Below, piece by piece: positions 24,111 through 36,817 of a DNA stretch of 64,000 nucleotides. Position numbers and translations under genes: made by a program. Positions within the stretch are counted from its first letter, which is position 1; each line of letters opens with the position of its first letter. Below the pieces are notes generated by a model. That model saw only the letters and a program-made list of their open reading frames with translations, did not search any database and was not told the DNA's origin. The DNA is from Steinernema hermaphroditum. Its lineage: Eukaryota > Nematoda > Chromadorea > Rhabditida > Steinernematidae. The stretch is from NCBI GenBank assembly GCA_030435675.1, contig CM059622.1:12772001-12836000 (forward strand), in the 5' to 3' direction.

Positions 24111-25113
24111 ATGTACACCAAGAAACTCATCTTCACGATCCTTGTGGCGACTTTGCTCCAGTCGACACTGGCCGATGACCAGGCGCCGGCTGATCCAGGA
24201 AACCAAACGCCACCAGATGCTGGAAATGGTGGAGCCGGCGGCAATGCCGGGAACGGAGGAGCAGCTCCAGCCCCTCCACTCCGTTGCCAGGCCCCCGATG
24301 GAACTCTCCTTCCGAGCGCGACAAGCTGTGAGGATGTGGACAAGAACTGCGCTACGGCATTCAAAACTGCGCTCACAAAGAACAGCCGCGACCCCCAGTG
24401 TGACCTGGATGTGTTCAAGAACGCGGCCACTGTGACGTGCGCGAAGACATGTGGCCTCTGCTGTGAGAATCCGAACTTTAGCTGCAAAGACGGTCTGTGC
24501 ACTCGTTCATTTCTGAGTTTCAGATTGTCCGTTTTCAGATCCTGCCTACGTGGACAAATGCCCTACGATGAAGAACTTGTGCGAGGACAAATCGGATTCA
24601 ATGTATCCCCTAGTAGCCAAGCTGTGCCCTGCTACTTGTGGACTCTGTGCCCAAGCCGCGTGCCGCGATAAGAGAACCGACTGTGCCGGCATTGCCCATC
24701 TCTGCCTCGACTTGAACTTCGCGCTGCAGATGAGACAAGACTGTGCCCGCACCTGCAACGCCTGCTCCAATACCGCCGCTCCAGCCCCTCCGGCGACCGT
24801 GGCGCCACCGGCTCCCGTTCCCACTCCTGCTCCAGTCGTGGTGGCTCCTCCTACGGGAAACGGACAAGGCGTCTGCGCCGACACTCGTGCCAACTGCAAA
24901 AAAATGGCGGCCGAGGGATTCTGTGATATTCCTTTCTACGCACAGAGGCCCGACTTCCTCCGCAGAACTTGTGGTGTCTCGTGTGGATTTTGCGGACCTT
25001 GCAGTGACTCCGCTGGATGCTCGACTTTTGTCGCCAACGGATTCTGCACACACACTTTTTACCCAATGGAGTTCCGCCGCAGGAAATGCGGAAAGAGCTG
25101 TGGATTCTGCTAA
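24111..25113 (+). CDS. Secreted multi-ShKT protein, tandem copy 2
   Basis: Exons 24111-24492 and 24539-25113 give 318 residues with the same signal peptide, linkers, domain order and phase-1 intron as the gene at 21094. Exon 1 and the first three domains of exon 2 are close to identical. The last module differs at many positions (for example GCSTFVANGFC here against GCSSFIPNGFC) while keeping its cysteines. The promoter is duplicated too, so the whole unit of about 1.2 kb was copied in tandem. AATAAA lies at 25165-25170. Confidence 0.9.
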
Positions 25114-25602
25114 ATGTGCGAAGTGACTGATGTGATATATGACCAACTCGATGACAATGACGACAATAAACATGTTTTGCTACGCTCGCTTTGGATTGCT
25201 TTCGACCTCTCCTTCCTCCTTAACATCAGCCTCTCGGCGACGTCCGCCGAGAACTCGAGACCCACATTCTACAGCTCTTTTTAGCCGAGAGAGAATTGGA
25301 GGTTCCCTTTGGACAATCGAAACAAAAAAGAACCACGAGGTACTAGCTAACACCAAATGAAACTAATCTTTCCTGATAAGGTTTTGAATACATAGCAACC
25401 CAACACAAAACAGGTTTTGTTTGACGTCGATTTTTGTTGTGATCTTTGCAATGATCGCTTGTGGAGAAGTTGCGTAAAGTGAATTCTATTCAGTTCACAA
25501 ACTACACATGGAAACAGGTTATCTCCAAACCTTGCAGCGGGACAGCACGTATCGCTTTAATCGCCGAAAAAATCAGTGAAGAACAGAAATGCATTTTTCC
25601 AA

Positions 25603-27097
25603 TCACAACAACTTGTCGCTCGGAATCTCCTTCAAATACTCGACCGCCTCTTCTAGGGCATTGTACGCCCTCAGATAGAGCTTTTCCCGGCGGGCGTCTT
25701 GCAGCTTCTTCTCAAATTCATTTATGATCGGCTTGCTCGTGAAGGAGATGGCGAAGAGCAGCACGAAAACTGATTGAGTAATAAACGCCGCTTTGTACGC
25801 TTCCAGCAGCTGAAGGAGTTTGACGTGTTCTATGATACAGGCAAGTATACCTGTCCGAATCCAAAGGTAATCTCCAAGTTCCTTTCGGCCAAGAAGGCCT
25901 TCAAGCTGTCGAAGTAGAGCTCTAGCATGTGGGCCTCGAGTTCTCGGCGGACATCGCCGTCGAGGCTGATGACAAGGAGGCGTGCGAGGTCGAAGGCGAT
26001 GCAGCCATCGTGGATGATCTGCCAGTCGAGGAGGGCGCGCAGCCCGTCGCCGAGAGAGCCGTCCGCGCGCTGGTCGAACATCACGTTGTTCGTCCAAACA
26101 TCACCGTGGATGAGAATTGGTGGAATGCCGAGCTCGACGCCAAGATCTCGGATCGTGTAGTCGTAGAATCTCTGGCTTTTCATGTACGGCAGAAGTTGGG
26201 AGGCTATCTCTTTGAACATTTCTGAAATGAGACCATTGAAAGGAACTTTAGTAAATGCAAGCATAAAATGGGACTATTGGAAGATCGTACTCCATGGCTT
26301 TAGGTATCTTGAGATTGCCCTCTTTAGAATGGCAACTTACCAGGTCGTTCTTCAGCCATTTCCTTCATCGTACGTGCGCCTCCTTTGACAATTTCTTCCG
26401 TATTCATAATAGTTAGCTGGAACTTGCCCGCCCACTGTTCCCTCGGCGTGGAGAGGAAGAATCCATGGAGTTTGGCCAGGCTCTTCACCACCGCCTCCAC
26501 CTGTCCTCTGCTCAGGCTACCGTAGAAGGAGGCGGTGTCGCTATTTTCGCACAGATTCTCCATCAGAATGCACCCCATCTGCTTGCCGGGGATCCATTCC
26601 ACAGCCCGGAAGACCCTCACCAGTGGAATCTCGATCTTGGGGGCAAAATGCTTATAGAAGTACACTTCGCGGTTGTGGCAGTCGATGACTCTTTCCAGAT
26701 TTATCGGGGACGCCTAGGCACCTGTTAGACGTCTCTTTCCATCCATTTACCTCCCCATTTCGAAATATTTCAGCGGACTCGATTCCTGGTACTTTCAGAA
26801 TTACAATATGAGGATCGCCACAGTCTTCGAATCGAATTGTCACCTTATAAACACGAGAGAAGTATCCTTTCCCGCCGCTGATGTCATAGCCGTCCACCTG
26901 AACTACCGTAATCAGCGAAGACATGGATCCACGCCACTTACGTCGGCCACCGAAGTGTCCTTAACTCTCGCGACGAAGGCGGCGTCCCCTTCGGTAAGGG
27001 CCTCCAGAAGCCACTGGACAGTAAAGGGGCTCTCGCCGATGGTCGTTTTGATGTCGAAAGAAAAGGCAGAAGAGAACACTTGCAACTTCGTCACCAT
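25603..27097 (-). CDS. CHK/DUF1679 kinase-like protein
   Basis: Five exons (27097-26942, 26897-26751, 26713-26341, 26221-25851, 25809-25603) encode 417 residues, a normal length for the nematode DUF1679/CHK family of aminoglycoside- and choline-kinase-like proteins. Seen motifs are an N-lobe glycine region SGGKGYFSRVYKV, the catalytic loop HGDVWTNNVMF (Brenner-type H-G-D with the Asn of the loop) and LLDWQIIHDG, where the Asp corresponds to the metal-binding site. The C-terminal helical part after 25809 is typical. The substrate is unknown; some relatives in other animals phosphorylate steroids or other small molecules. All catalytic residues are present, so activity is plausible. Confidence 0.88.
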
Positions 27098-28036
27098 TTT
27101 CGGGAGCCACCATAAAATGTCCCTCCCTCCCACGCTTATATAACCGAAAAAGGTCATCATCTTCCTTGGAACGGGTTTGCAGCAAAAGTCACATGTGTGC
27201 TTTGTGCCCTTCATTCAGTTTAACAATCGCAATTCGGGAATAGACACCAAACAAACAGACATGTCTCGTCCAAATCCACATCTTCTGCTGCTTGTAACTT
27301 ACAGATATGACTTCTGTGATGCACATGTCATGTCTGTTATTAGACACAGTAAAGACAAAAATGGTGGGATTTCATGGCTGTTTTTCTTTGAAGTTGTTTT
27401 TCCTTTTTTCTCCGACCTAGCAGTCCATTCTGGTGTATCAGTTCAGCTACCGGTTTCTCAGTACGATTCTTGGTGTCATCTGGAGTGAAATGTTACAAAG
27501 TCAAGCAATCTGATGTGACTATCTGCGTGAATTATTGCAAATGCGTCTCTTTTGTCGTTGTTTCTCTACAGTATCAAAACAGCGCCTCTTAGTAGACAGC
27601 TGGATCACTCAAAAGACAGCTTAAATGAGCGGACCATTCAAGCCCCTATTTTGTTCTACCGCGGCGAGTCAGCTTAAATGAGCAGGTTGAGTGGTTGCAA
27701 ACAGTGCACTATATTGGCTGGCCCCATACACGATGCGCCATAATGCACTCTGAGCGCTGTGCGACCTCACCCGGTTCCAGTGGTTCCATTGCTTCTCAGT
27801 CTAGCTCCACAGTCTACCGAGAGCGGCGGAGGTCCGATCACCACCGCGACAGACAAGGAATCATCATCCGCCCCCTTTTGCTCGACGGAAATGAGCTTCT
27901 TCGACACGCCCTGTGTGATGGATCTTTTCGGTGCAACACCTCATGAACTGCAAATCATCAATTTCATCAAATTTCTTTTAAGCCTCTATCATCGTAATAT
28001 GCAAAAAAAAACACACAGAAGAGACCTTCGAAGCAC
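27098..28036. other. Intergenic, no gene supported
   Basis: Short frames only. CAGCTTAAATGAGC occurs twice at about 27620 and 27670. No motif-bearing exon was recognised. Confidence 0.4.
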
Positions 28037-28180
28037 TTAAAGATTGTAATTGCGACGGTGGAGACCGATAACTTTCCTCTTCCATACTGCTCGCCAAGGA
28101 GGGAGCGAGTCGAAGATCTCAACCATGCGGTCGATGAAAATGTACACAAAAGTGTGTACGTTGGTCCAGTTTGGACCCAT
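28037..28180 (-). CDS. Small unrecognised ORF downstream of the helicase gene
   Basis: ATG at 28180 opens 47 codons rich in hydrophobic and aromatic residues, containing FIDRMVEIFDSLPPW and ending in a basic stretch. It lies 126 bases after the stop of the ASCC3-like gene on the same strand, an operon-like distance, and reads more like protein than the surrounding frames. It could also be the last exon of another gene or chance. No family was recognised. Confidence 0.25.
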   Translation of the reverse strand: MGPNWTNVHTFVYIFIDRMVEIFDSLPPWRAVWKRKVIGLHRRNYNL

Positions 28181-28306
28181 TAACGAAGAAAACCTTAACA
28201 GACGTGCACAATAGAACCTTCAGAAGTCTGTATATTTATATATAAAAACATCACAATAAAACGTCGTCCATACCCATAAAAACTATCACATCGGGGGAAA
28301 AAGTTA

Positions 28307-31300
28307 TCAAGATACATCAACAACCAGATCACATAAGTGGCACTGTAGGTCAGCATTGAGGTAACTATCGGACATGACGATAAAATCCAGAGAATGATCG
28401 CCACTGAAATGTTACTTTTAGGATTTAAACAGTTCTGATCAATTTCTTACGCATCTTCGGGGACAACAAAAGTTACTTCGCCTCGCTTGACACATTCCAC
28501 GGGAGGCAGCTTCTTCATGACCAGCACGCGATCATTGGTCACATCGGCGATGAATACGATCCAACTGGCGCATTTTTCTTTTGAAAATGCGCTGGAGTAG
28601 ACGCCAGTTTTACCCTAAAACACTCGTTCAAGAGAGAGCTTGAGTCCCTTCGACTTACCCGTCCCGGACCTAAGCTCTCCAGAGAGAACTGCACTCGGCA
28701 CTTTGTACCAGCCTTCAGATTCAACGTTGGAGGCTTATGGACGGGTCCTCTCCCCTTGGGACATAGAGTAACCTTCGATGAGTTTCCAGGACACGACAAC
28801 GTCGCCTGAGGAGCAGCAAGAACTGGCCAGTGCATGAGAGCCTTCAAAATCTGAAGAGAACTCTGCGCATAAAGATGCTATCGCAGAAAACGCCTACGTC
28901 ATCGATCTCAGAATCGTCCCAAAGACGCTTTTCTTTGAAGAACTTCTTCACATGCCCTTGGAAGTCGCCTATTCCGCTCAGGTTGCAGAGTTTGGTCTTC
29001 AGATGAGGGATACTTTTACTGTTTTTTCGCCTAAAAAGGATATCAGAAGGTGCATAAAATGTGACCCTACCCGATCTGCAACGATGCGATACCGTTATGC
29101 GTCATGTGGGGCAAGCACAGGAGAGGATGGTCCGTATACCATCGCCCTTGTATGATCATCTGCTGGAGAATGACAACACTCAGAGCAGTAGAACAGTAGT
29201 TCCTCATTACGCTGATCTCCAGCATAGCCTAAAAGCGAACCATCATTGAGAACAAGTTGGTATCTAGCGTGCCTGTAAGATTCGAATGCATGGTTCTACG
29301 ATGGAACGCAAATCCGTCTTGTAATCACTATCCAATGACAATCTCGAGAAGTGAGCTTGATAGAGCAGATGCGTTTTGGTATGTGGGTCTTCCATCTGGT
29401 AATGAGGAGGCAACTTGATGGGTAAGTCCTTCTGGAGCCGTTCGTTGATAAGCTCTTCGTTATGACGAACGGGAACTTCGGAGTATTCGGGACAGTCGGC
29501 CAGAATCGCGATGAGGTCAGTGATGTCGGACGTTGCCTCGATTGTCTCCATGAAGTGTCTGACGGTTTCGTGCTGGAGGTAGTAGGTGGCGGCGATTCTC
29601 CCGGCGGCAGTGCATTTTAGGGAGTCTTCTTCCTGCAATTAGCAATGATGAATATTGTCTCGAGAAGTTGATATGTCTCATTCTTATTGATGGGAGACGT
29701 CTACCAGATGCATCTGTCTATGCATGAGGGTCACTTTAAGTTTCCCGAACAGATCTCACTTGATTCGACTGAGCGGTCCGACTCTGTGTGTAAAAACTCG
29801 CATACCTCGTCGAAAACGACACACTGAGAATCGATTAGAGTAGAGATGCAGTCGTCAACCTCCTTCGTTAAGAACTTCACCATTGTTTCTGGGTCGTCAT
29901 CTTCCATGTCGTAGAAGGACGGATTTGCGAACAGTCTTCGATACAAGTAAGTTCCAGCAAGATACTCGACAACTTCCTGTCGACTCTTGATGTTTCCCGA
30001 ACAGATCTCAGCATTCACGTGGTTCGGAAGAACAGCCAGAAGACTAAGAAAGCAACATCTCATCGATATGTCCAGAAAGCAAAAGGATTACCTCGACTCC
30101 ACAGGGAAAGGTTCGTACAGGAATCGTTTGTAGAATTCCTTTTTGGTATCCTGAACGTAAACGACAGCAACAGCAGAATCGTCAAACTGAGGACGACCAG
30201 CACGGCCCATCATTTGCAGAACATCTAAAGTGCACGGTAGTCATGACACCACGGTAGCCAACCAGAACATACCCGTGACGGGGAAATCAACGTATTTCCG
30301 CTGCTTTCCGTCAAAGTACTCTGTTCCTTTAATAATGACTAAATGGGCCGGCATATTGATACCCCAGGCGAGAGTTGCGGTCGCCACCAGAACCTGAATC
30401 TTCTTCTCGACGTAAAGCCGTTCCACGATGCTCTTTTCGTGCTGTTGGAGGCCAGCATGGTGCATTCCGATTCCGAAAGGGAGACTCAACTTGAGGGCCT
30501 TGTCTTCAATGCTCTCACAGATGCACTCCATCTGGAATCCAAGCTTTAGTGTAAGTCACGGCAGTTTGCAGCATGCCTCCTCGGGATCCATGTGAAGCCA
30601 CTGTTTCGGGTCAGATTCGGCCACTACTTGAGATACGAGTGCCGTAGCCGTGATGCGCGTTTGACGACGAGATGAAACGAATACGAGAGTCGGCTTTCTG
30701 GGAGAGTAAGTCTTGATGGCTGGACGAGTACTGTAGAGCTCAAGGAGACAGCAAGTAGTTTACCTTTGTAAGCAGGTTTGTTCATCAAAGCCATTCGCGG
30801 GCAGTAGTGTTGACCAGGGAAACCGGCAATGTGGACGGAGATAGGAATTGGACGAACCGCGGGACGGAAGTTGAAGAGACCAGCCTAAAGGTTACTGTAG
30901 ATGATAGCACTTCGGCAGCAGACTTACTTCAGGCACTCCAAGCCAGTCCGCAATGTCTACGGCGTTAGCCAAAGCAGTCGACAGTCCAACGATTCGAACT
31001 TTACCCGTAGCACGTCCCGAAACAGTGTGCCCTGCCTGTTTCGCCTTCCTTCGTTCTATGAGCTTCAATCTTGTAATGATAGCCTCAAGTACAGCGCCTC
31101 GCTCCACTCCCAGAAGATGGATCTCGTCGATCACAACAAGAGCGACGTCATGTACGTAGTCACGAGTATCCCAACTACGCGTGATACCATCCCACTTCTC
31201 AGGCGTAGTGATAAGAACGTTAGCTTCTTGGAGTTCGCCCATAGACGGTGTTCGGTCACCCGAAACTTCTACGATCTTCAGACCCAAATTGTCGCCTAGC

Positions 31301-34300
31301 TTCTTTTTCCAGTCGAGCACACGTTCACGAACCAAGGCTTTCAGTGGGGCGATGTAGACAACCTAAACATAAAAAGTTCATTAGGAATAGCTTCCAGGTA
31401 TGTCTAAAAGTATGAATCAGACTGTCTCGAATCGTTGTAGTACTACAAACCAGACTGTCTGGAGTTACTTGCAGACTTCGAATCAGTTTCAGGCTGTAGA
31501 CAATCTACCAGACGTTCAGCGATTTCGCCTTCCTGTCTAGACATAACGCAACTCACTTTTTTGCGGTTGTTCTCGTTGTATCCATTGAATACACGATACA
31601 TAGCCAACTCCGCACAAAGCGTCTTTCCGGATCCAGTTGGAGCGCCAACCAAAGCATTATGATCCGAATGGTATAGGCAGTGAAACACTTGGGTCTGCAC
31701 TGGATTAAGGAATTTGAAGTTGTAGAGGCTTTCATATATTGGATTTTTCAATGCTTTTATCGACAGCGGTTCCAAGTTCAGCAAATCTAAATGTGAACTT
31801 TGTTTGAGGATTAGGAAAATGCCTCTACCTGTGTGTGGACTGTATGAGGTCGGGATGATGCTGTTATGCATGGAGAGCGGAATAACAGTATCATCGACGA
31901 CCCAGTACTCACTAGCAATCCTGAGCTGGTACTGGTGCTTCATTTGGTAGTCATGCACAGGAATTGTGAATACGAAGTTTTGGACGTCACCGGCGATGAT
32001 CTGAAGAAAGCAGGATGACGAACTGCAGAAAGGGAACGAAATAACCTTCTTCCTCTGGATGAAGAGACGTTCACGATGAACAATCAAATTCTCAGCGACG
32101 TTTTCCACTGAAATCCAGAAAGATTGTCCGCCTCCTGCGCCAAGAACCTTGTCGTTCCACACAAAACCAGGCCACATAGTTACGAGCACTTGCATTATGG
32201 TACTTAACGAAGAAGTATATTCAAGTGCGACGTGCAGAACTTACTGAGTGATCGGTCGGACCGTCGCATCAGCCTCCATAACCGGCAAGTTTCTCAAAGC
32301 GTTATAGACAATGTCGCCATCACACCGCAGCATCTGACCCAACTCTTTGGATGACATGTCGAACAGCTGGTGAAGCCGTAGTCGGCGGTTCTCGATCTTG
32401 TCGATCGTACTGTGGTTTAGAATATTCAACTGCCTGAAACAGCGGCTTGGAGACATTAAAGTCTAGACGATTCACCTCAGAGGTGTCTGATACGGCCAGA
32501 GTCGTCTTTCAATACACTTGGCCATCACGAGGAAAGCGTTGGTGGCATGGGCCCAGTTGCGACGCAGCGCGATCTCGAAGAAGGCTCGGGCCAATCTGGT
32601 AGCATTCTGCACAATGTAAGTCGTTTCGGAGGACAACGAGAAAGACTCGATACGGGCATGGGAGATATGGGACTGCAGGAGACACATAACCTTTCCGGTG
32701 GTGGTGGCCAAGCCCATCCGAATCGGAAGACAACACGATGAGCACGTCAGCTCGTCCAGCTCCTGCATTTCCTCTTCACGGCACTGGATCTGCTTGAATT
32801 CCGTAGCGGAAGAGATGAGTGCGGTTACAACGTCGTCGGTCATGCGGGGAGCCATCTTTATCTTCGCTTCGCCGTCATGGAGCATTTCGATGGTTTCAAA
32901 AGTGATGTAGAAGTGGGCAGCGATACGACCCATGTCGGTGGAGAAGAGGAAGCCTTCTCTGAAGCATTTCACGGTCAAGTCACAAGATTAAAGGCGCCAC
33001 TTACGAGTCTATGTAGCGAACCATCTTATTCCGATCGAGGCGAGCTGCAGCTTGGCACATCATGGCCGAGATATATTCAACCAAATCCGGGTCGGCCTTC
33101 AACTGTTCGTAGGGGATGCCGTAGGCTTGCGGGTTCATTCGCATCCGGATGTAAATGTACGTGTAACGCAGCCACTCTACGGCTTCGCTGATGTTGGTGA
33201 CCGTACCCAGTGAGATCTCCGCGTTGAGGTTATCATGAAGCTTTCGCATAAACTGCGACTCAATTGGCGTTTGATTGACAAGCATTCCAAGATACTTCGG
33301 CATCGTTGCCTGATCCGTAATGATGATGCCCTCGCCTATAAGCGCAAATGTACTTTCGCAACGGGGCAGGGACAAACCATGCGTTTCAAACTGGGGACGA
33401 CCCGCACGACCAAAGATCTGCTGGACGTCGAGGATCCCGAGATCCCCGAACGCTCCTTTATCCGAATCAAAAACGTCCGTCCCCTAAAACACACGTCTTC
33501 TAATCGAAATCAAATGCGAGATGACGGCACCTTTATAATGACCGCGTGAGCGGGCAGGTTAACACCCCAAGCGAGCGTGGCAGTGCAACAAAGCACAGAG
33601 ATCATGCCCTCAGCAAACATCCTTTCCATGAGCAACCGGTCTTGGCGGAGAAGCCCAGCATGGTGGATTCCGATACCGTATCCGAACAGTGTCTTTATCA
33701 TTCCATTTTGCGAAGCGTTTACGGCTTTATTGGCTTTCATATAGGCAACGCTCCGACGACCCTCAAGGTTTGCAAATATGTCGTGCATAGCCTAAAAGCT
33801 GCGATTGTAAAGAGTACATGTCAGGAGAGTCTTACATGGGCACCAGCGTAATCTCTGAGAGACATAGCGGAGGCAGCTGTGTTGTTCCGAGAGTGAACAA
33901 AGATGAGGACTTGTTTGCCGCGCTTCACATAGTCGCACGCCTTCTCGTTGCACACTTCGTCCATGTTTTTCTTGCGATCAATGTAGTTGGTCTTCTTGAT
34001 TCCCACAAATCTAAACCGCTTTCAGTATTACAACACCGACAAGATAGAATCGAGTCTAGAGAAGTAGACGAATACAGCGAAACGGAAAACTCACTTTTGA
34101 GTGAGGGGAATTGGTCGGAACCGAGAATCAAAGAAGAAGAGTCCCTTCTCCAGATTCACCCGTAAGAATTGTGCACAATCAATGTAATTCGGAAGGGTAG
34201 CTGAGAGTCCAACGATGCGAATCTCGCGTTGACTCATTTCCACCTGGCGGAGCGTTCTAGCAACGATCGTCTCGATCACCGGACCTCTTTCGTCGTGCAG

Positions 34301-35805
34301 GAGGTGAACTTCGTCGATGATCAGGAGCCGCACAAGCTGGCTAAGACTGTTCTCATCAGCGGTGGCTTTTCTCGTCACGACATCCCATTTCTCCGGGGTC
34401 AATACCAGCATTTGTGTTTCTTCAATTTCTCGTTTGGATAGAGTAGTGTCACCAGTGAGCTCTCGGACTTTGAGACCCAGTGGTTTTAGGCGCTTCCCAA
34501 AACTTTCTGTCATCTCCGTGGCAAGGGCCTTCATCGGGGCGATGTATACGATCTAGAATCAAGGTTGAAAGTGGTGTAAATCAGAGACTTCACCCACCTT
34601 GAACCGGTTTTTGTGGATCGTGCCATCAGCAGAAGTGTGGTCACGAATGGTTTTGAGCACGGCCAGCATGGCAATGTTCGTTTTACCAGCTCCGGTAGGC
34701 GCACAAATCAACAGATTCTCGCGAGTGTTGTATGCTTGCTCAAACACAATAGACTGGATAATGTTGAGGCGCTGGAAACCCTTGAATCCTAGCTGGCCGA
34801 TTGGGTCCAAATCTTTGACTTCCACGTGTTCAAAGTTCTCGAAGTCGAGGTTCTGCTTTCCAGGTACAACGACTTCTTGGTACGTATTCCTGTCAATACG
34901 TTCAGATCCCTCGGGCAAGCAAAACTGAAATATGTGGATTTGCATGCGGGTTCAAGAGGCGATCATGAGTACTTTCAGCCCGGAGCACACAATGTTGGCA
35001 CCTAAGGAGGTACGCATCGAGTCGAAGACGTAGGGCAAGTCCTGAGCCATGCGGCGCTGCTGCGTGGAGACGGTTGCATTCGAGAAGTCGCCGTTCATCT
35101 CAGCTTCCCTGAATAGAGATATGTAACGCCGTATTTGGTCTATTTTGGTGTTGATTTGAGCGAAACAAAATGTACTTACAATTGTTTCATCGCTTGCAAA
35201 TGCTGCAGTTCCATGGCCAGCTGGTTTTCATCTCCGAAGGCGTTGGTGAGCTTCGCAAACGCTTTGTTAGCTTTCTTGCGTTCCCTCTGTGTTTCACGCT
35301 GCACACTCTTCAACGCTTCGGTTTTCACAACGACTTGCTGGCAGTACGAGGGGCCGGAGTCGAGTTTGATCTTGTTTTCAATTTTCTTCTGTTTTCGCTG
35401 ATCATCCAGCTCTGCTATGAGCCGGTGCTTATGCTCCAGGATATCGGCAATCAAGTCGAAGTGATGCACTCCGAGAAGGTCCACAAGCTGAACGCCAATT
35501 ACACAGTCTTAATATGAAGCAAAGCATACATCGCTCTGCTGTTGTTGTGAATCGCATCTTCTGGTGATAACCGCCAGTGTTTCGGCCATCATTATGTCTC
35601 CGAACTCGAAACTCGCAGACAGAATCGCCTGAAGTTGGTCTAGGTTGAGGACCGATGTCGAAGCTGGAGGAGGAGACTTCAGCGGAGCAGCCGACACAAT
35701 TGGAACATCGTCGATGTACTCTTCTGCGTCTTCGAGGAGCCCGAAAGGGTCCGACTGCAGCGCTTCTGTCAGCTGGAGCAGCGAGTCGATTCGCCGTCCG
35801 GCCAT
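28307..35805 (-). CDS. ASCC3: ASCC3-type double-cassette Ski2-like helicase
   Basis: Twenty-six exons can be traced in continuous frame from ATG at 35805 to the stop at 28307, giving 2013 residues. Cassette 1 has Walker A APTGAGKT (34680 region), DEVH and SATLPNY, followed by a winged-helix and Sec63 unit. Cassette 2 has Walker A APTGSGKT (31640 region), DEIH and STALANA, with a second Sec63 unit running to the C terminus. The DEVH/DEIH pair and sequence favour ASCC3 over BRR2, whose second cassette is degenerate. ASCC3 is known as the helicase of the ASC-1 complex, acting in ribosome quality control and alkylation repair. A TTTCAG acceptor 10 bases before the ATG supports the start. Introns at 30532-30576 and 29229-29272 use GC-AG ends. 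The N terminus is shorter than in vertebrates. Confidence 0.95.
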
Positions 35806-35929
35806 GCTGCTCTTCTGAAATCACTCGGAAATTTAGAAAACATCATCAAACGCGATGACAGAGATAAACAAGCGCCATTTACACGGTTTAAAAAAGATCT
35901 AAATTTGACGGCGTACACCGAGTATAAAC

Positions 35930-36271
35930 CTATTCCCAAAGCCACAAAGAAGCAGCAATCCAAAAAGACACCAAAGAGGCGACGAACAAACGTGACTTCG
36001 AAGATTGCACAACAGCTCGCAATTGAGTCGTGTGGAGACCACACACAGCGTTTGGGAACTCATTGCAGGTTGGAAGGTGCACTTCTTTGGGACGCTTCTG
36101 TTGCAGCTCTTCCTCTGTTATCTGTGAAGCGAGGATTGGAGAGTTTCTGGCCATTGATGTTGACCACAAACTGTTCCCAGTTGTCCCTTACATGATCGGA
36201 AAAAAGCTTATCCTTCGGGTAGAAGAGTATTACGCTATAAGGGTCCCAAAGTACCACTGTTTTGCCGCAAC
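35930..36271 (-). CDS. Small C-terminally anchored protein, 5' end unresolved
   Basis: Two exons are visible: 36271-36192 (after TTTGCAG, phase 1) and 36121-35930 (after TTCACAG), about 90 residues. The first contains GKTVVLWDPYSVILFYPKD; the second contains ITEEELQQKRPKEVHLP, two cysteines, and a hydrophobic C-terminal span just before the stop (SLVSFWIAASLWLWE), suggesting a tail-anchored or inner-membrane protein. The donor at 36191 (GTAAGG) is preferred; an alternative donor nearby would add residues. The upstream exon with the start codon was not found. The stop is 124 bases before the ASCC3-like start on the same strand, so the two may form an operon. Family not recognised. Confidence 0.5.
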
Positions 36272-36817
36272 CTGCAAATCGTTGGAGTACTGTTGGACGC
36301 CTTGTATTTGATATAGGCGTTGCAAGAAGCTCGTCTCACCGGGCTCATTTTGGCTTTTACGTATATTCTGGGAACCTGTTTCGGCTGCGATGAATAGGTC
36401 AAAGGGACACTATCACTAGGATAACCAAATGCAAACAGAAACGAAAGGTTTATCCGAAAATGAGCGACTTAGCAAAAGCAAACCATCGGTAAGAGCACAA
36501 ATAGTTTTTGTTATTTCCAATGTTGCCACCCTCCCAACAGCAAGTCATCGATCGTTCCAGCTAGGTCAACAAAATGACACCCTTTCCAGGTTGGAAGGAG
36601 GCAGCACCTGTCGATCAGGACACAGAGCGGACCTTTTTGCAACAGAATCCGATGGATCCAAACATTCCGACATTTTGGCACTGCTCAGGATAATGGGGCA
36701 GATGAACAAACACTTCAGATGTGCCTGTGGATACTTAAAAGGATGCATCCACAACAGATCATCATTCAGATCGTCCACTGTTTAATAACTGAACACTTTC
36801 AGGTAACCCGTCGGGAA

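Noticed and set aside
28307..35805. Reading the helicase gene as BRR2/SNRNP200
   Set aside because: Both cassettes keep active-looking motifs (DEVH and DEIH) and the N terminus lacks the BRR2 pattern; the motif sequences follow ASCC3.
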